Source: a virus
Reading direction: 5' to 3' (one strand)
Length of the DNA: 37,922 nt
IMG/VR virus record: IMGVR_UViG_3300044626_000173
Span: 1 to 37,922 of that record
The position numbers and the translations under genes are program-made. Below the pieces are notes generated by a model. That model did no database searches, was not told the origin of the DNA, and saw only the letters and a program-made list of their open reading frames with translations. Of this stretch, positions 8,236 to 17,548 are shown piece by piece; position 1 is the stretch's first letter, and each line of letters begins with the position of its first letter.

Positions 8236-8454
8236 TAGTTGCTCGTAAGTGACACCTACTTTAGTGGTGTATGTGCCCGCTCCCGCAGTATACTAGGACG
8301 GATCGAACGCCGGAAGCCCGCTAGGCGTGACACTCTGGAGAGACAGAGACACCTTTGCGACACCTGCCATTCTGTATAAGGGAGTGCATGGTCCGAAAGT
8401 TCTCGGACGACGAGTGGTGTGACAATCCACGGAGAGACGCGGACCATTTTTACT
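8236..8454 (+). promoter_or_regulatory. Structured intergenic region after the capsid gene
   Basis: A 219-base gap with no gene, rich in potential RNA structure. ACACC (8252-8256) pairs with GGTGT (8266-8270); ACGCC (8307-8311) pairs with GGCGT (8324-8328); GTCCGA (8391-8396) pairs with TCGGAC (8403-8408); GTGG (8414-8417) pairs with CCAC (8427-8430). A long stem, listed separately, ends in five T. The likely role is to attenuate transcription after the capsid gene so that connector genes are made in smaller amount. I see no promoter. Confidence 0.5.
8388..8451 (+). terminator. Terminator-like stem with T-run and a competing hairpin
   Basis: ATGGTCCG (8388-8395) pairs perfectly with CGGACCAT (8440-8447), and TTTTT follows at 8447-8451, four bases before the next start codon. 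The same left arm can instead pair locally as GTCCGA/TCGGAC (8391-8396 with 8403-8408), which would break the long stem. The loop of the long stem is large (44 bases) and holds its own GTGG/CCAC stem. This geometry suggests an attenuator; a simple strong terminator normally has a shorter loop. Confidence 0.45.
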
Positions 8455-8799
8455 ATGATTACAATTCCTACTGATTTAGTGCCTCAGCTTGAGCAAGAGT
8501 TGCGTAAAGGCTGGCAAAAAAACCGTATTGAAGCGGAAGTTCAAGCCAAGCAAAACGAGAAGATCAACAAGCAGAAGCACAGGTCAATTGAAGGATTGGG
8601 TCAGCTTACCGCAAGGATTCCTCCCACTGCGTATCACTTCTGGGGACAAAAGCTCGGATACGAGTGCTGGAACGATAAAGCGTTCATGGATGAGTTTTTG
8701 CGTGACAATCCAGAGTGTCGAGTTAATAGTGGAGGAACTAAAGAAATCCACGTTGGCTGGACACCAACCAATGTTCGTTCCCGTACCGTTTATCAATGA
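8455..8799 (+). CDS. Conserved-looking connector-region protein of unknown function
   Basis: A 114-residue protein: a helical, charged N-terminal half (KQNEKINKQKH) and a C-terminal half with PPTAYHFWGQKLGYECW and a DNPECRVNSGGTKE segment. Proteins with this WGQKLGYECW-like segment occur, as I recall, next to capsid genes in podoviruses, without known function. I chose ATG at 8455; an upstream in-frame GTG at 8419 would place the start inside the terminator-like stem. The gene ends in ATGA shared with the next start. Confidence 0.75.
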   Translation: MITIPTDLVPQLEQELRKGWQKNRIEAEVQAKQNEKINKQKHRSIEGLGQLTARIPPTAYHFWGQKLGYECWNDKAFMDEFLRDNPECRVNSGGTKEIHVGWTPTNVRSRTVYQ

Positions 8800-9998
8800 A
8801 GACCGTTCCGTTTAGCGACATTCTTGCTTCTGTCTGCCAACTTGTTGGTTTGGATCGCGCTACGCTAAACGATAAGGCTTTCGGCGCAATACGCGACTTT
8901 ACGAGTCGCCGGTTGTCGGTTGTGTGGGATCGTGAGGAGTGGCCAGACGTTCAAAGGTACATGTACACTTGGCCTGGAATGCCGGTATCGTCGATTGAGC
9001 CTGAAATACAAGCAATTTCTACTGAAACAAACGTTGCGCTCGCCGCAGAGGATGACGAAGAATTGTCTGCTGAAAGCCAGCTTACTGCAACTAGAATTAA
9101 CTTTGACACAAGCTTCAAGCGCGTATACTTGCAAGACTTTGCAAACGACAGGTATAAGACTGGAACCATTGAAGAGTCTTACGTTAAGTTTCTTAATCCC
9201 TTTTACGGTTCAGTAGACGGCGGGGAACTAACATCTATTGCTGAAAACCAGTATCAGTTTACCTACGCAACGGCTACTGATGACATAGGGGAATATATCA
9301 CAAGCATTTTTATTGAAGTTGACTTTACCAGCACAAACTACTTTGCGTATGCTGGGCCAAACTCGCCGCTTACGACTAAAGTGCTGTTTATGGACAATCA
9401 GCAGTTGTTAATTCAGATTCCACAGGGCTCACTGCAAGGGCTGGCAATCTACACAAACGATCCACGGCAGACAACTAGAGCTATACCCCTGCCATTTATT
9501 GCGGAAGACTTTGCTGATCAAACGCCTGAGACGTTTAATGATGACGTAAGTTATTTGCGGACATTTAATACGTCGCAACAGTTTGTTCAATATCGCTTAA
9601 CGCCGCCGCGCATGTTTGGTGTGAAGTACGATGCAACAACAGTCTACTCAACAGGAGCACAAGTTTATTTTGACATCGGCCAAAATAGCGGAAGCTATAA
9701 CATACTTGACAAGTCAAAACCAAGCAGAGGAGATTTTTTCTTTGCAAACACAGGTATTATTGCTGGGGTAACTCCAGCAAATCAGATATCTGAAAGCTGG
9801 CAGATTCTTGAAATACCAGCAAGATTTCGAGACTACTTGGCAAACTCTGTGTCTTCTGACTTTTTAAAATCTGAAGGTCGCGCTGAAGAAGCTGTTGTTT
9901 TTGAGCAGTTGGCTGAAGGAGCAATTCAACAGCAAATTGATGTGCTGATTCGTCAACAAGGGCAAAATCAACGGCTAAACATGGTATACACTTACTAA
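8796..9998 (+). CDS. Putative head-tail connector or tail protein
   Basis: A 400-residue protein overlapping the previous gene by four bases. The N-terminal ~50 residues are helical with RRLSVVWDREEWPD, similar in style to adaptor proteins that dock under the portal. The middle is beta-rich and aromatic, and the last ~70 residues return to a helical Gln/Glu-rich region ending VYTY. Position between capsid and fibre genes supports a connector role. I do not recognise a named family, so the exact part (adaptor, stopper or nozzle) is open. Confidence 0.65.
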   Translation: MKTVPFSDILASVCQLVGLDRATLNDKAFGAIRDFTSRRLSVVWDREEWPDVQRYMYTWPGMPVSSIEPEIQAISTETNVALAAEDDEELSAESQLTATRINFDTSFKRVYLQDFANDRYKTGTIEESYVKFLNPFYGSVDGGELTSIAENQYQFTYATATDDIGEYITSIFIEVDFTSTNYFAYAGPNSPLTTKVLFMDNQQLLIQIPQGSLQGLAIYTNDPRQTTRAIPLPFIAEDFADQTPETFNDDVSYLRTFNTSQQFVQYRLTPPRMFGVKYDATTVYSTGAQVYFDIGQNSGSYNILDKSKPSRGDFFFANTGIIAGVTPANQISESWQILEIPARFRDYLANSVSSDFLKSEGRAEEAVVFEQLAEGAIQQQIDVLIRQQGQNQRLNMVYTY

Positions 9999-9999
9999 G

Positions 10000-10203
10000 A
10001 TGATTACTAGATTTCTTAGAAAGCGGAATGCAAACGTAGCATTGGAATTTAATAAGAACTTTGCGCGAGTTCAAGTCAGAGGAAACGCAAACACATTTTT
10101 ATACAAAAAAACTGCAGTTGACGCTCCTTTAACAGATAGAATATTGACAGAAGCTGGTAGCATTCTTAATACTGAAGCTAGTGATCGTATAAACATTGGA
10201 TAA
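10000..10203 (+). CDS. Small hypothetical structural-region protein
   Basis: A 67-residue basic N-terminal protein (MITRFLRKRN) starting one base after the preceding stop and ending three bases before the next gene. It is AT-rich in codon choice like its neighbours from 9000 to 12000. I do not recognise it; a small connector or fibre-attachment protein is possible from position alone. Confidence 0.6.
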   Translation: MITRFLRKRNANVALEFNKNFARVQVRGNANTFLYKKTAVDAPLTDRILTEAGSILNTEASDRINIG

Positions 10204-10206
10204 GCC

Positions 10207-11055
10207 ATGAGCATTAAAATTTCTAACCTTCCACCGGCTGTATCTGTTAATGATGCGGATCTTGTTCCAATTGTTCAAGATGGTGTTACAAAAAAAGCCG
10301 CTACCATTTTAATTCGCCCAGCATTTGGAGAAGCGGCAGGAACTGTATGTCAAGGAAATGATGCTAGATTAAGTAATTCTCGCATTCCAACTGGAGCTGC
10401 TGGCGGAGATTTAATTGAATCATATCCAAATCCAGTATTAACAACTACTGGCGTTGTTGCGTTGACGTATGGCAGTGCCGCTAATATTGGAGTGTTTTCT
10501 GTAGACAACAAAGGCAGAATTACTGGAGCAACATCACAAGCAATTGCGATTTCACCCACGCAAATTTCAACAGGTATCACATCTGCGCAAATTTCTGGAA
10601 TTTCCGCTGCTCAAGTTGCTTCCGGCATCACATCTGCGCAGCTTAGTGCAATAACCGGCACTGGATCTGTAGTGCTTACGTCTTCTCCGGCAATTGCAAT
10701 TCCTACTATTAATGGATACACAGAAGGAACAGTGGTAATTGGAACGGTTGGCACAACCCATACGTTAGCAATTACAGCAGGCACAGTTTTAACAGCCACT
10801 CTTACAGCTTCAACGCCTTGCATGTTTACAATGCCTCCTCTTGCTGCTGGAAAGTCTTTTGTTTTGTACCTTAAACAAGCAGCCGTAACAGGGAATGGGA
10901 CAGCTACATTTGTTCCAGCATCCGGTGGAATTGTTGCTTGGCCTAACGCTACTGCACCAATTATAACCGCCACCGCTGGAAGAATGGATATACTTTCGTT
11001 TGTTTCTGATGGGGCTAAGTGGTATGGAAGTGCAGTTCAAAACTTTATATACTAA
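10207..11055 (+). CDS. Tail fibre protein A
   Basis: A 282-residue beta-rich, Ala/Thr/Ser/Gly-rich protein. Its N-terminus (IKISNLPPAVSVNDAD, then GVTKKA) resembles that of the 1463-residue fibre at 11957 (IKISQLPVASVVNNAD, then GDTKTA), suggesting a shared particle-binding adaptor. The middle has a SYPNPVL segment and VDNKGRITGATSQAI, common fibre-shaft motifs, and repeats of the type ITSAQISGISAAQVAS. The C-terminal ~90 residues look like a compact beta domain. It is followed, with a one-base overlap, by a glycine-rich protein. Role: receptor-contacting or adhesin-holding fibre. Confidence 0.8.
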   Translation: MSIKISNLPPAVSVNDADLVPIVQDGVTKKAATILIRPAFGEAAGTVCQGNDARLSNSRIPTGAAGGDLIESYPNPVLTTTGVVALTYGSAANIGVFSVDNKGRITGATSQAIAISPTQISTGITSAQISGISAAQVASGITSAQLSAITGTGSVVLTSSPAIAIPTINGYTEGTVVIGTVGTTHTLAITAGTVLTATLTASTPCMFTMPPLAAGKSFVLYLKQAAVTGNGTATFVPASGGIVAWPNATAPIITATAGRMDILSFVSDGAKWYGSAVQNFIY

Positions 11056-11915
11056 TGTTTTCAAAATCGTTTGCATTTTCCAGTAGAAAATCTGCTCCGA
11101 TAAATGCGGCAATAGTTGGCGGCGGCGGTTCTGGGGGAAGCCTAAAATGGGGAGGTGGTGGAGGCGCTGGTGGCGTTGTTACAGCATCATCATTTTCAGT
11201 TCTTGTTAATGCAAACTTAATTGTAACTGTTGGTGCTGGAGGGCCATCAGATTTTATTAGGTCTAACCCTGGTGAACATTCTTCATTTTTTGATTATCAA
11301 GCAAGCGGCGGTGGTAAAGGATGTCCTGGGTATTATGCAGAAATTTCTACAGACTATGACACATCAGGCGCAAGCGGCGGGGGTGGAGCAACAAATGCTT
11401 CTGGGACAGTTGGGTTTCCTGGTGGCCTTGGAAATGTTCCTGCATTAACTCCAGCCCAAGGGAAAAATGGTGGTTCTGGATTTGCAAATAAATTTGGCGG
11501 CGGCGGTGGTGGGTATGGAGCGGTTGGAGCAAATGCAACATCAACAGCTGCTGGAGCAGGCGGCGCAGGAGCAGCAATTTCTCCAGGGGGAGTAGCGGAA
11601 ACTATAGCTGGGGGAGGGGGTGGAGGATCTAGCGCAGCAACAGCAAGCGCAGGCGGAGCAGGAGGCGGTGGAGCTGGCGGAACTGCGGCAAGTCCAAATG
11701 GAGTAGATGGAGCACCAAATAAAGGCGGAGGCGGAGGCGGGGTTGGAGGCGTAAATGATTTTGACGGTCAAGGCGGAAATGGCGGATCTGGAGTCGTAAA
11801 GATTTGGTATACAGGCGCATCGCGTGCAGCAATCACTGGAGGAACCACAGCTACCGTTGGCTCGTTTACGGTCCACACATTTAATACTTCTGGAACAATT
11901 ACGTTTACTTCCTAG
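11055..11915 (+). CDS. Glycine-rich adhesin-like protein A
   Basis: A 286-residue protein with many poly-Gly runs separated by Ala/Ser/Asn, as in polyglycine receptor-recognition domains of phage adhesins such as T-even gp38. It begins with an INAAIVGGGGSGG element typical of phage glycine-rich domains and ends with a non-glycine module (VVKIWYTGASRA...GTITFTS) shared with the second glycine-rich protein at 16345. I use ATG at 11055, which overlaps the previous stop by one base; an upstream in-frame start would lie deep inside the fibre gene. Likely sits at the tip of fibre A and determines host binding. Confidence 0.75.
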   Translation: MFSKSFAFSSRKSAPINAAIVGGGGSGGSLKWGGGGGAGGVVTASSFSVLVNANLIVTVGAGGPSDFIRSNPGEHSSFFDYQASGGGKGCPGYYAEISTDYDTSGASGGGGATNASGTVGFPGGLGNVPALTPAQGKNGGSGFANKFGGGGGGYGAVGANATSTAAGAGGAGAAISPGGVAETIAGGGGGGSSAATASAGGAGGGGAGGTAASPNGVDGAPNKGGGGGGVGGVNDFDGQGGNGGSGVVKIWYTGASRAAITGGTTATVGSFTVHTFNTSGTITFTS

Positions 11916-11956
11916 CAACACGTTGGTAAGTTTATTTTTGCAGCACACATAAAGTT

Positions 11957-14900
11957 ATGCCAGACATCAAAATCTCTCAACTTCCAGTAGCAAGTGTCGT
12001 TAATAATGCCGACATTGTTGTTCTAAACCAGGGAGGAGACACAAAGACTGCGACTAAAAGCTTAGTTGTAGCTGGATTAGCAACAACCACTCAGTTGTCT
12101 GGACTTGCTACTACAACTCAGTTGGCTGCGTATGTGCCAAAAGCTGGAACCACGATGGACGGTCGCCTTATCATGGCGGCTACCACAGATCAGGCTAAAG
12201 CAAACATTGGCGGATTTATTGGAGCTGCAACTCCAGCGTCAGTTTCGGTTGGTGATGTGTGGGTAAGCAATCAAAGTAAACTTACGTTTTCGCCAAGCAG
12301 TGGAGTTAATGTTGGAGTTGCTGGGCTTACTCAGTCCAATACATTTAATCAACCACAAACGCTTGGTGTTGGAGGCACTAGCACGGCATTTACAGTTAAT
12401 CAAAGCGGCACAGGCCGTGCTGCTACGTTTGCAGCCAACTCTACTGCGGCTGCGGTTGCGATCACGCAGACTGGCACTGGCGCTGCGCTTTCGGTGGACA
12501 ACAAGGGAGTGGCGTTTTACGACGGGTCCATCCAGTCAAGTGCAACTGGGCATTTTCAAGCAAGACTTGCATCCACCACTCACCATCCAGGGACTTCTAA
12601 TATTGGAGTAACGCCAAATACTTTTACTTACGAAACTTTTGGGAACCCGCAATGCGATGGAAGAAACATTGCGTTAAACGATCTTATTGTTTTTACTTCT
12701 CAAGCAGACCCAACTCAAAATGGGCCTTGGCTTGTAACCACAATGAATGTTGGTGGTGTGTCTGGTGCTGTATTGACCAGACCGGCTTGGTTTAGTGGGT
12801 CAAGTGTCAAACAAGGAATTTCGATTAATATAGGTGAAGGCATAACTCGTTTTGGGCAAATTCTTAATGTTGGAAAAGTTTTAAATGGATTAATTGCAGT
12901 TGGAACTGATTCAATTGTTGTTTCAGTTTCTAACTACAACCAGAACGCGCTTACCACAGCCCAAATTGCGGGGCTTGCTACAACCACTCAGCTTGGCGGA
13001 TACGCAACCACCGCGCAGATTTCTGGCATTGCTACGACAAGCCAGCTTAGTGGATTTGCAACTACAACTCAGCTTGGCGGATATGCCACGACAACGCAGA
13101 TTAGCACGCTTCAGCCTGCTTTGACCTCTGAAGCACCTTTGGCTATCAGCAAAGGAGGAACAGGGGCTACAACTGCTGCGGCTGCGCTAACAGCCATTGG
13201 AGCACTATCTGCTACGGCAGCAGCGGGCGGAGATTTATCTGGAACGTATCCCAACCCAACAGTAGCCAAGATTCAAGGGCAATCTGTGGCAGCTACAACT
13301 CCGACCAACGGACAAGTGTTGACGTGGAACGGGTCAGCTTGGGTAGCTTCAGCTCCCGCATCTGGAGGATCTGGCGGCGGCGGGGTGCTGTTTTACTTTA
13401 ATCAAGGCGTGCTTCCAACCGACCCGGCTCCTATTGGCTCAAAAGAACTTGGTCGCACTGCTGAAATTTCGCAGACAAGTGTTACAAGCGACACGCTAGT
13501 ATCTGGAGTGTGGACTCAGATTGCAGGGTTTGTTTCGGATCCGCTGGATCCAAATCTTGAGTTTTTGCCCGCAGGATTGTTTGATTTCAACGTCTGGTGT
13601 CGCGGAACTGCAAATACAAATGCACCCACCACACTGCGCGCAATCGTAAATATATGGAACGGCATAGAATCTACAGCTATTGCGACGTCTGGAAGTGCAA
13701 TTGTTAGCAACAACGGAACAAGCGTACAGACGGCTATTTCGCTGGTTATTGCGCAAAGAGACATTACTCTAACTGATCGTTTGTATATTGTCATTGAAGC
13801 GCAAGCGTCTGCCTCTAATCACACGGTTACCGTTGACTTTGGAGCAAGCACTCCTTCGCATGTTCACACGACGATTCCATCAGTTGGCGGCACTGGTGTA
13901 ATAAAGGTAATTAATGGAGTGCCAGTAAACCCAGCGTCGCAAATTATAGACTCCGACATCGCCTCTAATGCAGCTATTGCGCTAAGCAAACTTCAGATGT
14001 CACAAGTCAGTGTGTCTGCTGGCGGAGGCCTGACTGGCGGCGGTAATTTATCTGAAAATCGCACCATCGCACTGCAAACTACAGGCATCGAAGCCATATC
14101 AGGCGCGGGCTCATCAGCTTCAGTGCCTGTAATCTCGGCTAACATCTACGGTCAAATCACCGCAATTACAACGCAAGCGATTGCAGTTGGTGGATCTGGA
14201 ACAATAACGTCTATTACGGCTGGCACGGGCCTCACAGGCGGCACGATCACGGCATCTGGCACGATTGCGCTTGAGACTGCTGGGCCGGGTGTGTTGACGA
14301 ACGTAGGCTCCAGCGCAGCGGTGCCAGTCATTAGCGTGGATGCTTATGGGCGCATCAGTGCGCTTCAGACGGCTTCCTTGTCGCAGCTTGGCGCTGGCAC
14401 AGTGACAAGCATCGCAATGTCGAGCCAAGTGTCTGGGCTGTCATTTACGCCACCCAACGCAATTACTAGCAATGGCACGTTTAACCTTACCGGAACACTT
14501 GATATTACTGGTGGTGGAACAGGAGCCAGTACGGCTGCGGCTGCGCTAACAAATCTTGGCGGGATTACGTCTACGTCATTGGCAGGCTTGGCAACAACGG
14601 CCCAATTGGGAGGATACGCAACCACAGCGCAAATTGTTGGAATTGCGACCACATCACAATTGGCTGCATTTCAAAATAGCGCCCAAGTTCAATCTCTGGC
14701 CTCTGCTCAAATTGCTGCGATTACACCAAGTTCTATTGGCGCTGTGGCAACAAGCGCAATCATCGCTATTAGTAATGGCGGAACGGGCTCAAGTACAGCG
14801 GCTGCGGCACTAACAAACCTTGGAGCTTTGTCAGCCACAGCGGCGGCTTCTGGCGATTTGTCTGGCAATTACCCAGGCCCGACAGTTGCAAAGATTCGAG

Positions 14901-16348
14901 GAAATGCAGTTTCAGCCACAGCTCCAGTAAGCGGACAAGCGTTGGTTTACAACGGCACTGAGTGGGCTCCGGCCGCAACATCTGGAACAGGAACAGTAAG
15001 CAGCGTAACTGCGGGCGACGGATTGACTGGCGGCACGATCACGGCTAGTGGAACTATTGCACTGTCAACTACTGGACCGGGAGTAATCACAGCAGGATCA
15101 AGCGCCGCTGTTCCAGTTATTACTCTAGATGCTTACGGAAGAGTTAGCGCACTTACAACAGCGGCTATTTCTGGCGGTGGAGGCGGCGGCTCTGGCGAAG
15201 GAATGCAGTTTGCAGTTGTTCGTCACAACACGCAAGTCGTTCCAGCAAGTGCGGGAACAGTTAATGTAAGCGCATGGGCAAACGCAGCAACTACAATTAA
15301 CTTCTCTGCCACACCTTCGTTTACGTTGGTTCCTGGGATGGTTCTTAATATTGCTGGACTAAACACTATTGCGATTAGAACCGTTGTTAGTCCTACGCAA
15401 GTTATTTTGGCAACTGGAGCAACTGCTGCTGGATCTGCTACAAGCAATGTTACGGTTCAAAACACAACCACAACTACATTTACAGTTACTGCTGGAACAC
15501 TTCCAGCTTATGACGGAAGAACATTGCAGCTTAATGATGTTATTTATCTTTCAGCGCAAGGGGCTGCTGGGGCAACAACACCAACGGCGCAAAATGGGCC
15601 ATGGATTGTAACTACGCTTGGAGCAACTGGAGTTTCAGCGGTATTTACTCGTCCTTCTTGGTTTACAGGGACGTTGTCTGGGCCAAGACAAGTTGGCATT
15701 CAAGGTGGAACAAGTAATTACGGGTTTACGTTTTCAATTTCAGGAAGCATTTCTGGAAATGCTTCATATCTTGTTGGTGTTGATCCATTGTTATCTAATG
15801 CGATTTCTCAAAGAGCTACATTTGCTCTTTTAAGTGCAACAACTCCATTTTCTGCGCGTCAGACATTTGCTGCAAACACAACAACGGTTAATCCATTTAG
15901 CTTCTCTAGCACAGCTAGTCAGTCGCTATTGACTACCGCTACACTTGGCGCTGTCGAATGGGACAACCAGCAGATGTATGTTACCAGTTCAACGCCTGCT
16001 GCCGGGTTGACGCGGAATCCGATTGCTACGGCGATGGTGCCCATTAACAATCAGTTTACAAGCTACACGCTTGTAGCTAGTCCTGTTACTGACGCGGGAA
16101 AGATGATTGTTGTAAACGCAGATTTTGATACAACAGTAACAATTCCACTTAATTCTACCGCAGCGTTTCCAATAGGAACACAAATCCTTGTTCTGCAAAT
16201 TGGAATGTCGCAAACAACAATTGCTGGCGCAGTAGGAGTTACGTTAAACAATAAAAATGGACTTAAAACGGCTGGCCCATATGCATTAATTTCGTTAATT
16301 AAAATTAATACAAATACTTGGGTAATTGCTGGAGATTGCGCGATATGA
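11957..16348 (+). CDS. Long tail fibre protein B (1463 residues)
   Basis: The largest gene in the window. The N-terminal ~45 residues match the fibre at 10207. The shaft is built of repeats: blocks of ATTTQL/ATTAQI units (from about residue 35 and again near 335-380 and 875-910); a fibre linker of the SATAAAGGDLSGTYPNPTVAKI type occurring twice (about 420 and 960); and a TGLTGGTITASGTIAL unit occurring several times. A domain with LND...QNGPWxVTT occurs near residues 235-300 and again near 1187-1255, an internal duplication. The C-terminus is a compact beta domain. It probably forms a trimeric side fibre; the glycine-rich gene at 16345 overlaps its stop. Low-complexity shadow ORFs cover it in other frames. 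Confidence 0.88.
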   Translation: MPDIKISQLPVASVVNNADIVVLNQGGDTKTATKSLVVAGLATTTQLSGLATTTQLAAYVPKAGTTMDGRLIMAATTDQAKANIGGFIGAATPASVSVGDVWVSNQSKLTFSPSSGVNVGVAGLTQSNTFNQPQTLGVGGTSTAFTVNQSGTGRAATFAANSTAAAVAITQTGTGAALSVDNKGVAFYDGSIQSSATGHFQARLASTTHHPGTSNIGVTPNTFTYETFGNPQCDGRNIALNDLIVFTSQADPTQNGPWLVTTMNVGGVSGAVLTRPAWFSGSSVKQGISINIGEGITRFGQILNVGKVLNGLIAVGTDSIVVSVSNYNQNALTTAQIAGLATTTQLGGYATTAQISGIATTSQLSGFATTTQLGGYATTTQISTLQPALTSEAPLAISKGGTGATTAAAALTAIGALSATAAAGGDLSGTYPNPTVAKIQGQSVAATTPTNGQVLTWNGSAWVASAPASGGSGGGGVLFYFNQGVLPTDPAPIGSKELGRTAEISQTSVTSDTLVSGVWTQIAGFVSDPLDPNLEFLPAGLFDFNVWCRGTANTNAPTTLRAIVNIWNGIESTAIATSGSAIVSNNGTSVQTAISLVIAQRDITLTDRLYIVIEAQASASNHTVTVDFGASTPSHVHTTIPSVGGTGVIKVINGVPVNPASQIIDSDIASNAAIALSKLQMSQVSVSAGGGLTGGGNLSENRTIALQTTGIEAISGAGSSASVPVISANIYGQITAITTQAIAVGGSGTITSITAGTGLTGGTITASGTIALETAGPGVLTNVGSSAAVPVISVDAYGRISALQTASLSQLGAGTVTSIAMSSQVSGLSFTPPNAITSNGTFNLTGTLDITGGGTGASTAAAALTNLGGITSTSLAGLATTAQLGGYATTAQIVGIATTSQLAAFQNSAQVQSLASAQIAAITPSSIGAVATSAIIAISNGGTGSSTAAAALTNLGALSATAAASGDLSGNYPGPTVAKIRGNAVSATAPVSGQALVYNGTEWAPAATSGTGTVSSVTAGDGLTGGTITASGTIALSTTGPGVITAGSSAAVPVITLDAYGRVSALTTAAISGGGGGGSGEGMQFAVVRHNTQVVPASAGTVNVSAWANAATTINFSATPSFTLVPGMVLNIAGLNTIAIRTVVSPTQVILATGATAAGSATSNVTVQNTTTTTFTVTAGTLPAYDGRTLQLNDVIYLSAQGAAGATTPTAQNGPWIVTTLGATGVSAVFTRPSWFTGTLSGPRQVGIQGGTSNYGFTFSISGSISGNASYLVGVDPLLSNAISQRATFALLSATTPFSARQTFAANTTTVNPFSFSSTASQSLLTTATLGAVEWDNQQMYVTSSTPAAGLTRNPIATAMVPINNQFTSYTLVASPVTDAGKMIVVNADFDTTVTIPLNSTAAFPIGTQILVLQIGMSQTTIAGAVGVTLNNKNGLKTAGPYALISLIKINTNTWVIAGDCAI

Positions 16349-17208
16349 TTACACCATTAACATTAAGACCTCCAACCCCACCTACGCCAGTAGCGCCATA
16401 TGATTTGGACTACCTTATAGTTGGAGGTGGGGGAGGTGGAGGTGCTACTGGCAGTTGTACATGCGGAGGAGCTGGTGGATATAAATCTGGCCAATTGTTG
16501 TCTACAACTAATTCTGTATACACAATGTATATTGGTGCCGGAGGAGCAGCAGGAACAAGTGGTTTTTGTGGAGGCACTAGTGCATTGCAATCGTCTGTAT
16601 TTATAAATGCATTAGGTGGTGGAGCATTTGTCTGGAGAATAAATCCTGTATTAATTTCAACAAATACTGTACTTCCAGGATCTGGAAGAGGTGGACAAGA
16701 TACTTCAGAAAACTTAGGGACTGATGGTCAAGGAAATAGCGGTAGAGGCGCTAGGCCATCTCGCGGATTTGTTTGGGGTATGGGCGGTGGCGGTGGAGCA
16801 GGAGCGGCTGGAGATTGGGCTGAATTTACAGCAAAAGGTGGAGATGGATTGACTTGGCTAGATGGAATAACGCGAGGTGGTGGAGCAGGTGGATGGAGAA
16901 ACCTTAGCGCGCCAGAAGGCGTGCTCTCTGGAGCACCTGGAGCTGGCGGCGGTGGAAGAAGTTCAAATACTGAAGTGACTCCGGCTGTAGTTGCTGAAGC
17001 TGGAGCAGCAAATACAGGTGGAGGCGGAGGAGGTGGCTTTACCAACTCCAGCGGCAATAACGCCGGAACTGCTCAACCCGGCGGTTCAGGCATTATAAAA
17101 GTCCGTTACGCAGGCACTCCACGCGCAACCGGCGGCACAATCACTCAAGATGGCGGATTTACATATCACGCATTTACATCTTCCGGCAGACTGATATTTA
17201 CTTCTTAA
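16345..17208 (+). CDS. Glycine-rich adhesin-like protein B
   Basis: A 287-residue protein starting at an ATGA overlap with the stop of fibre B, with GGAGA about 9 bases upstream. After a Pro/Thr-rich leader it has DYLIVGGGGGGGATG, then repeated poly-Gly runs alternating with Ala/Ser/Asn-rich loops. The C-terminal module (IIKVRYAGTPRATGG...GRLIFTS) parallels that of the protein at 11055. The pairing fibre A/adhesin A and fibre B/adhesin B suggests each caps its own fibre. An in-frame upstream start at 16318 is possible but less likely given the tight overlap. Confidence 0.75.
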   Translation: MITPLTLRPPTPPTPVAPYDLDYLIVGGGGGGGATGSCTCGGAGGYKSGQLLSTTNSVYTMYIGAGGAAGTSGFCGGTSALQSSVFINALGGGAFVWRINPVLISTNTVLPGSGRGGQDTSENLGTDGQGNSGRGARPSRGFVWGMGGGGGAGAAGDWAEFTAKGGDGLTWLDGITRGGGAGGWRNLSAPEGVLSGAPGAGGGGRSSNTEVTPAVVAEAGAANTGGGGGGGFTNSSGNNAGTAQPGGSGIIKVRYAGTPRATGGTITQDGGFTYHAFTSSGRLIFTS

Positions 17209-17211
17209 CCT

Positions 17212-17544
17212 ATGGCACACTTTGCTGAAATCATCGACGGCGTAGTGCAACGAGTTATCGTTGCGGAACAAGACTTCATTGATTCCATTTCTGGTCAATG
17301 GGTACAGACTAGCTATAACACACGCGCTGGGCAGCACCCAGAAGGGCGACCATTGCGCAAGAACTACGCTGGCGCGGGTTATATCTACGACAGTGTTCGT
17401 GATGCCTTCTATGCGCCACAGCCGTACCCATCTTGGGTGCTAGACGAAGAAACATGTCAGTGGCAACCTCCTGTGCCTTACCCAACAGACGGCGGGCCGC
17501 ACAAGTGGAGTGAAGAGTCTTTGTCTTGGGTTGCAATGTCTTAA
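17212..17544 (+). CDS. Conserved phage protein of unknown function after the fibre genes
   Basis: A 110-residue protein beginning MAHFAEIIDGVVQRVIVAEQ, with KNYAGAGYIYDSVRDAFY and a Trp/Pro-rich end (PSWVLDEETCQWQPPVPYP). I recognise this composition from many aquatic phages, where it lies close to tail fibre genes, but know no experimentally assigned role. A fibre accessory or small virion protein is plausible. It lacks a Shine-Dalgarno and begins three bases after the preceding stop. Confidence 0.7.
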   Translation: MAHFAEIIDGVVQRVIVAEQDFIDSISGQWVQTSYNTRAGQHPEGRPLRKNYAGAGYIYDSVRDAFYAPQPYPSWVLDEETCQWQPPVPYPTDGGPHKWSEESLSWVAMS

Positions 17545-17548
17545 CCTT

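Noticed and set aside
11347-11948. Minus-strand Leu/Arg/His- and Cys/Ser-rich ORFs
   Set aside because: Complement of poly-Gly codons in the glycine-rich adhesin gene.
10207-17208. Diversity-generating retroelement acting on the fibre genes
   Set aside because: No reverse transcriptase gene and no template repeat were seen; the repeats in the fibres are diverged protein-level repeats.
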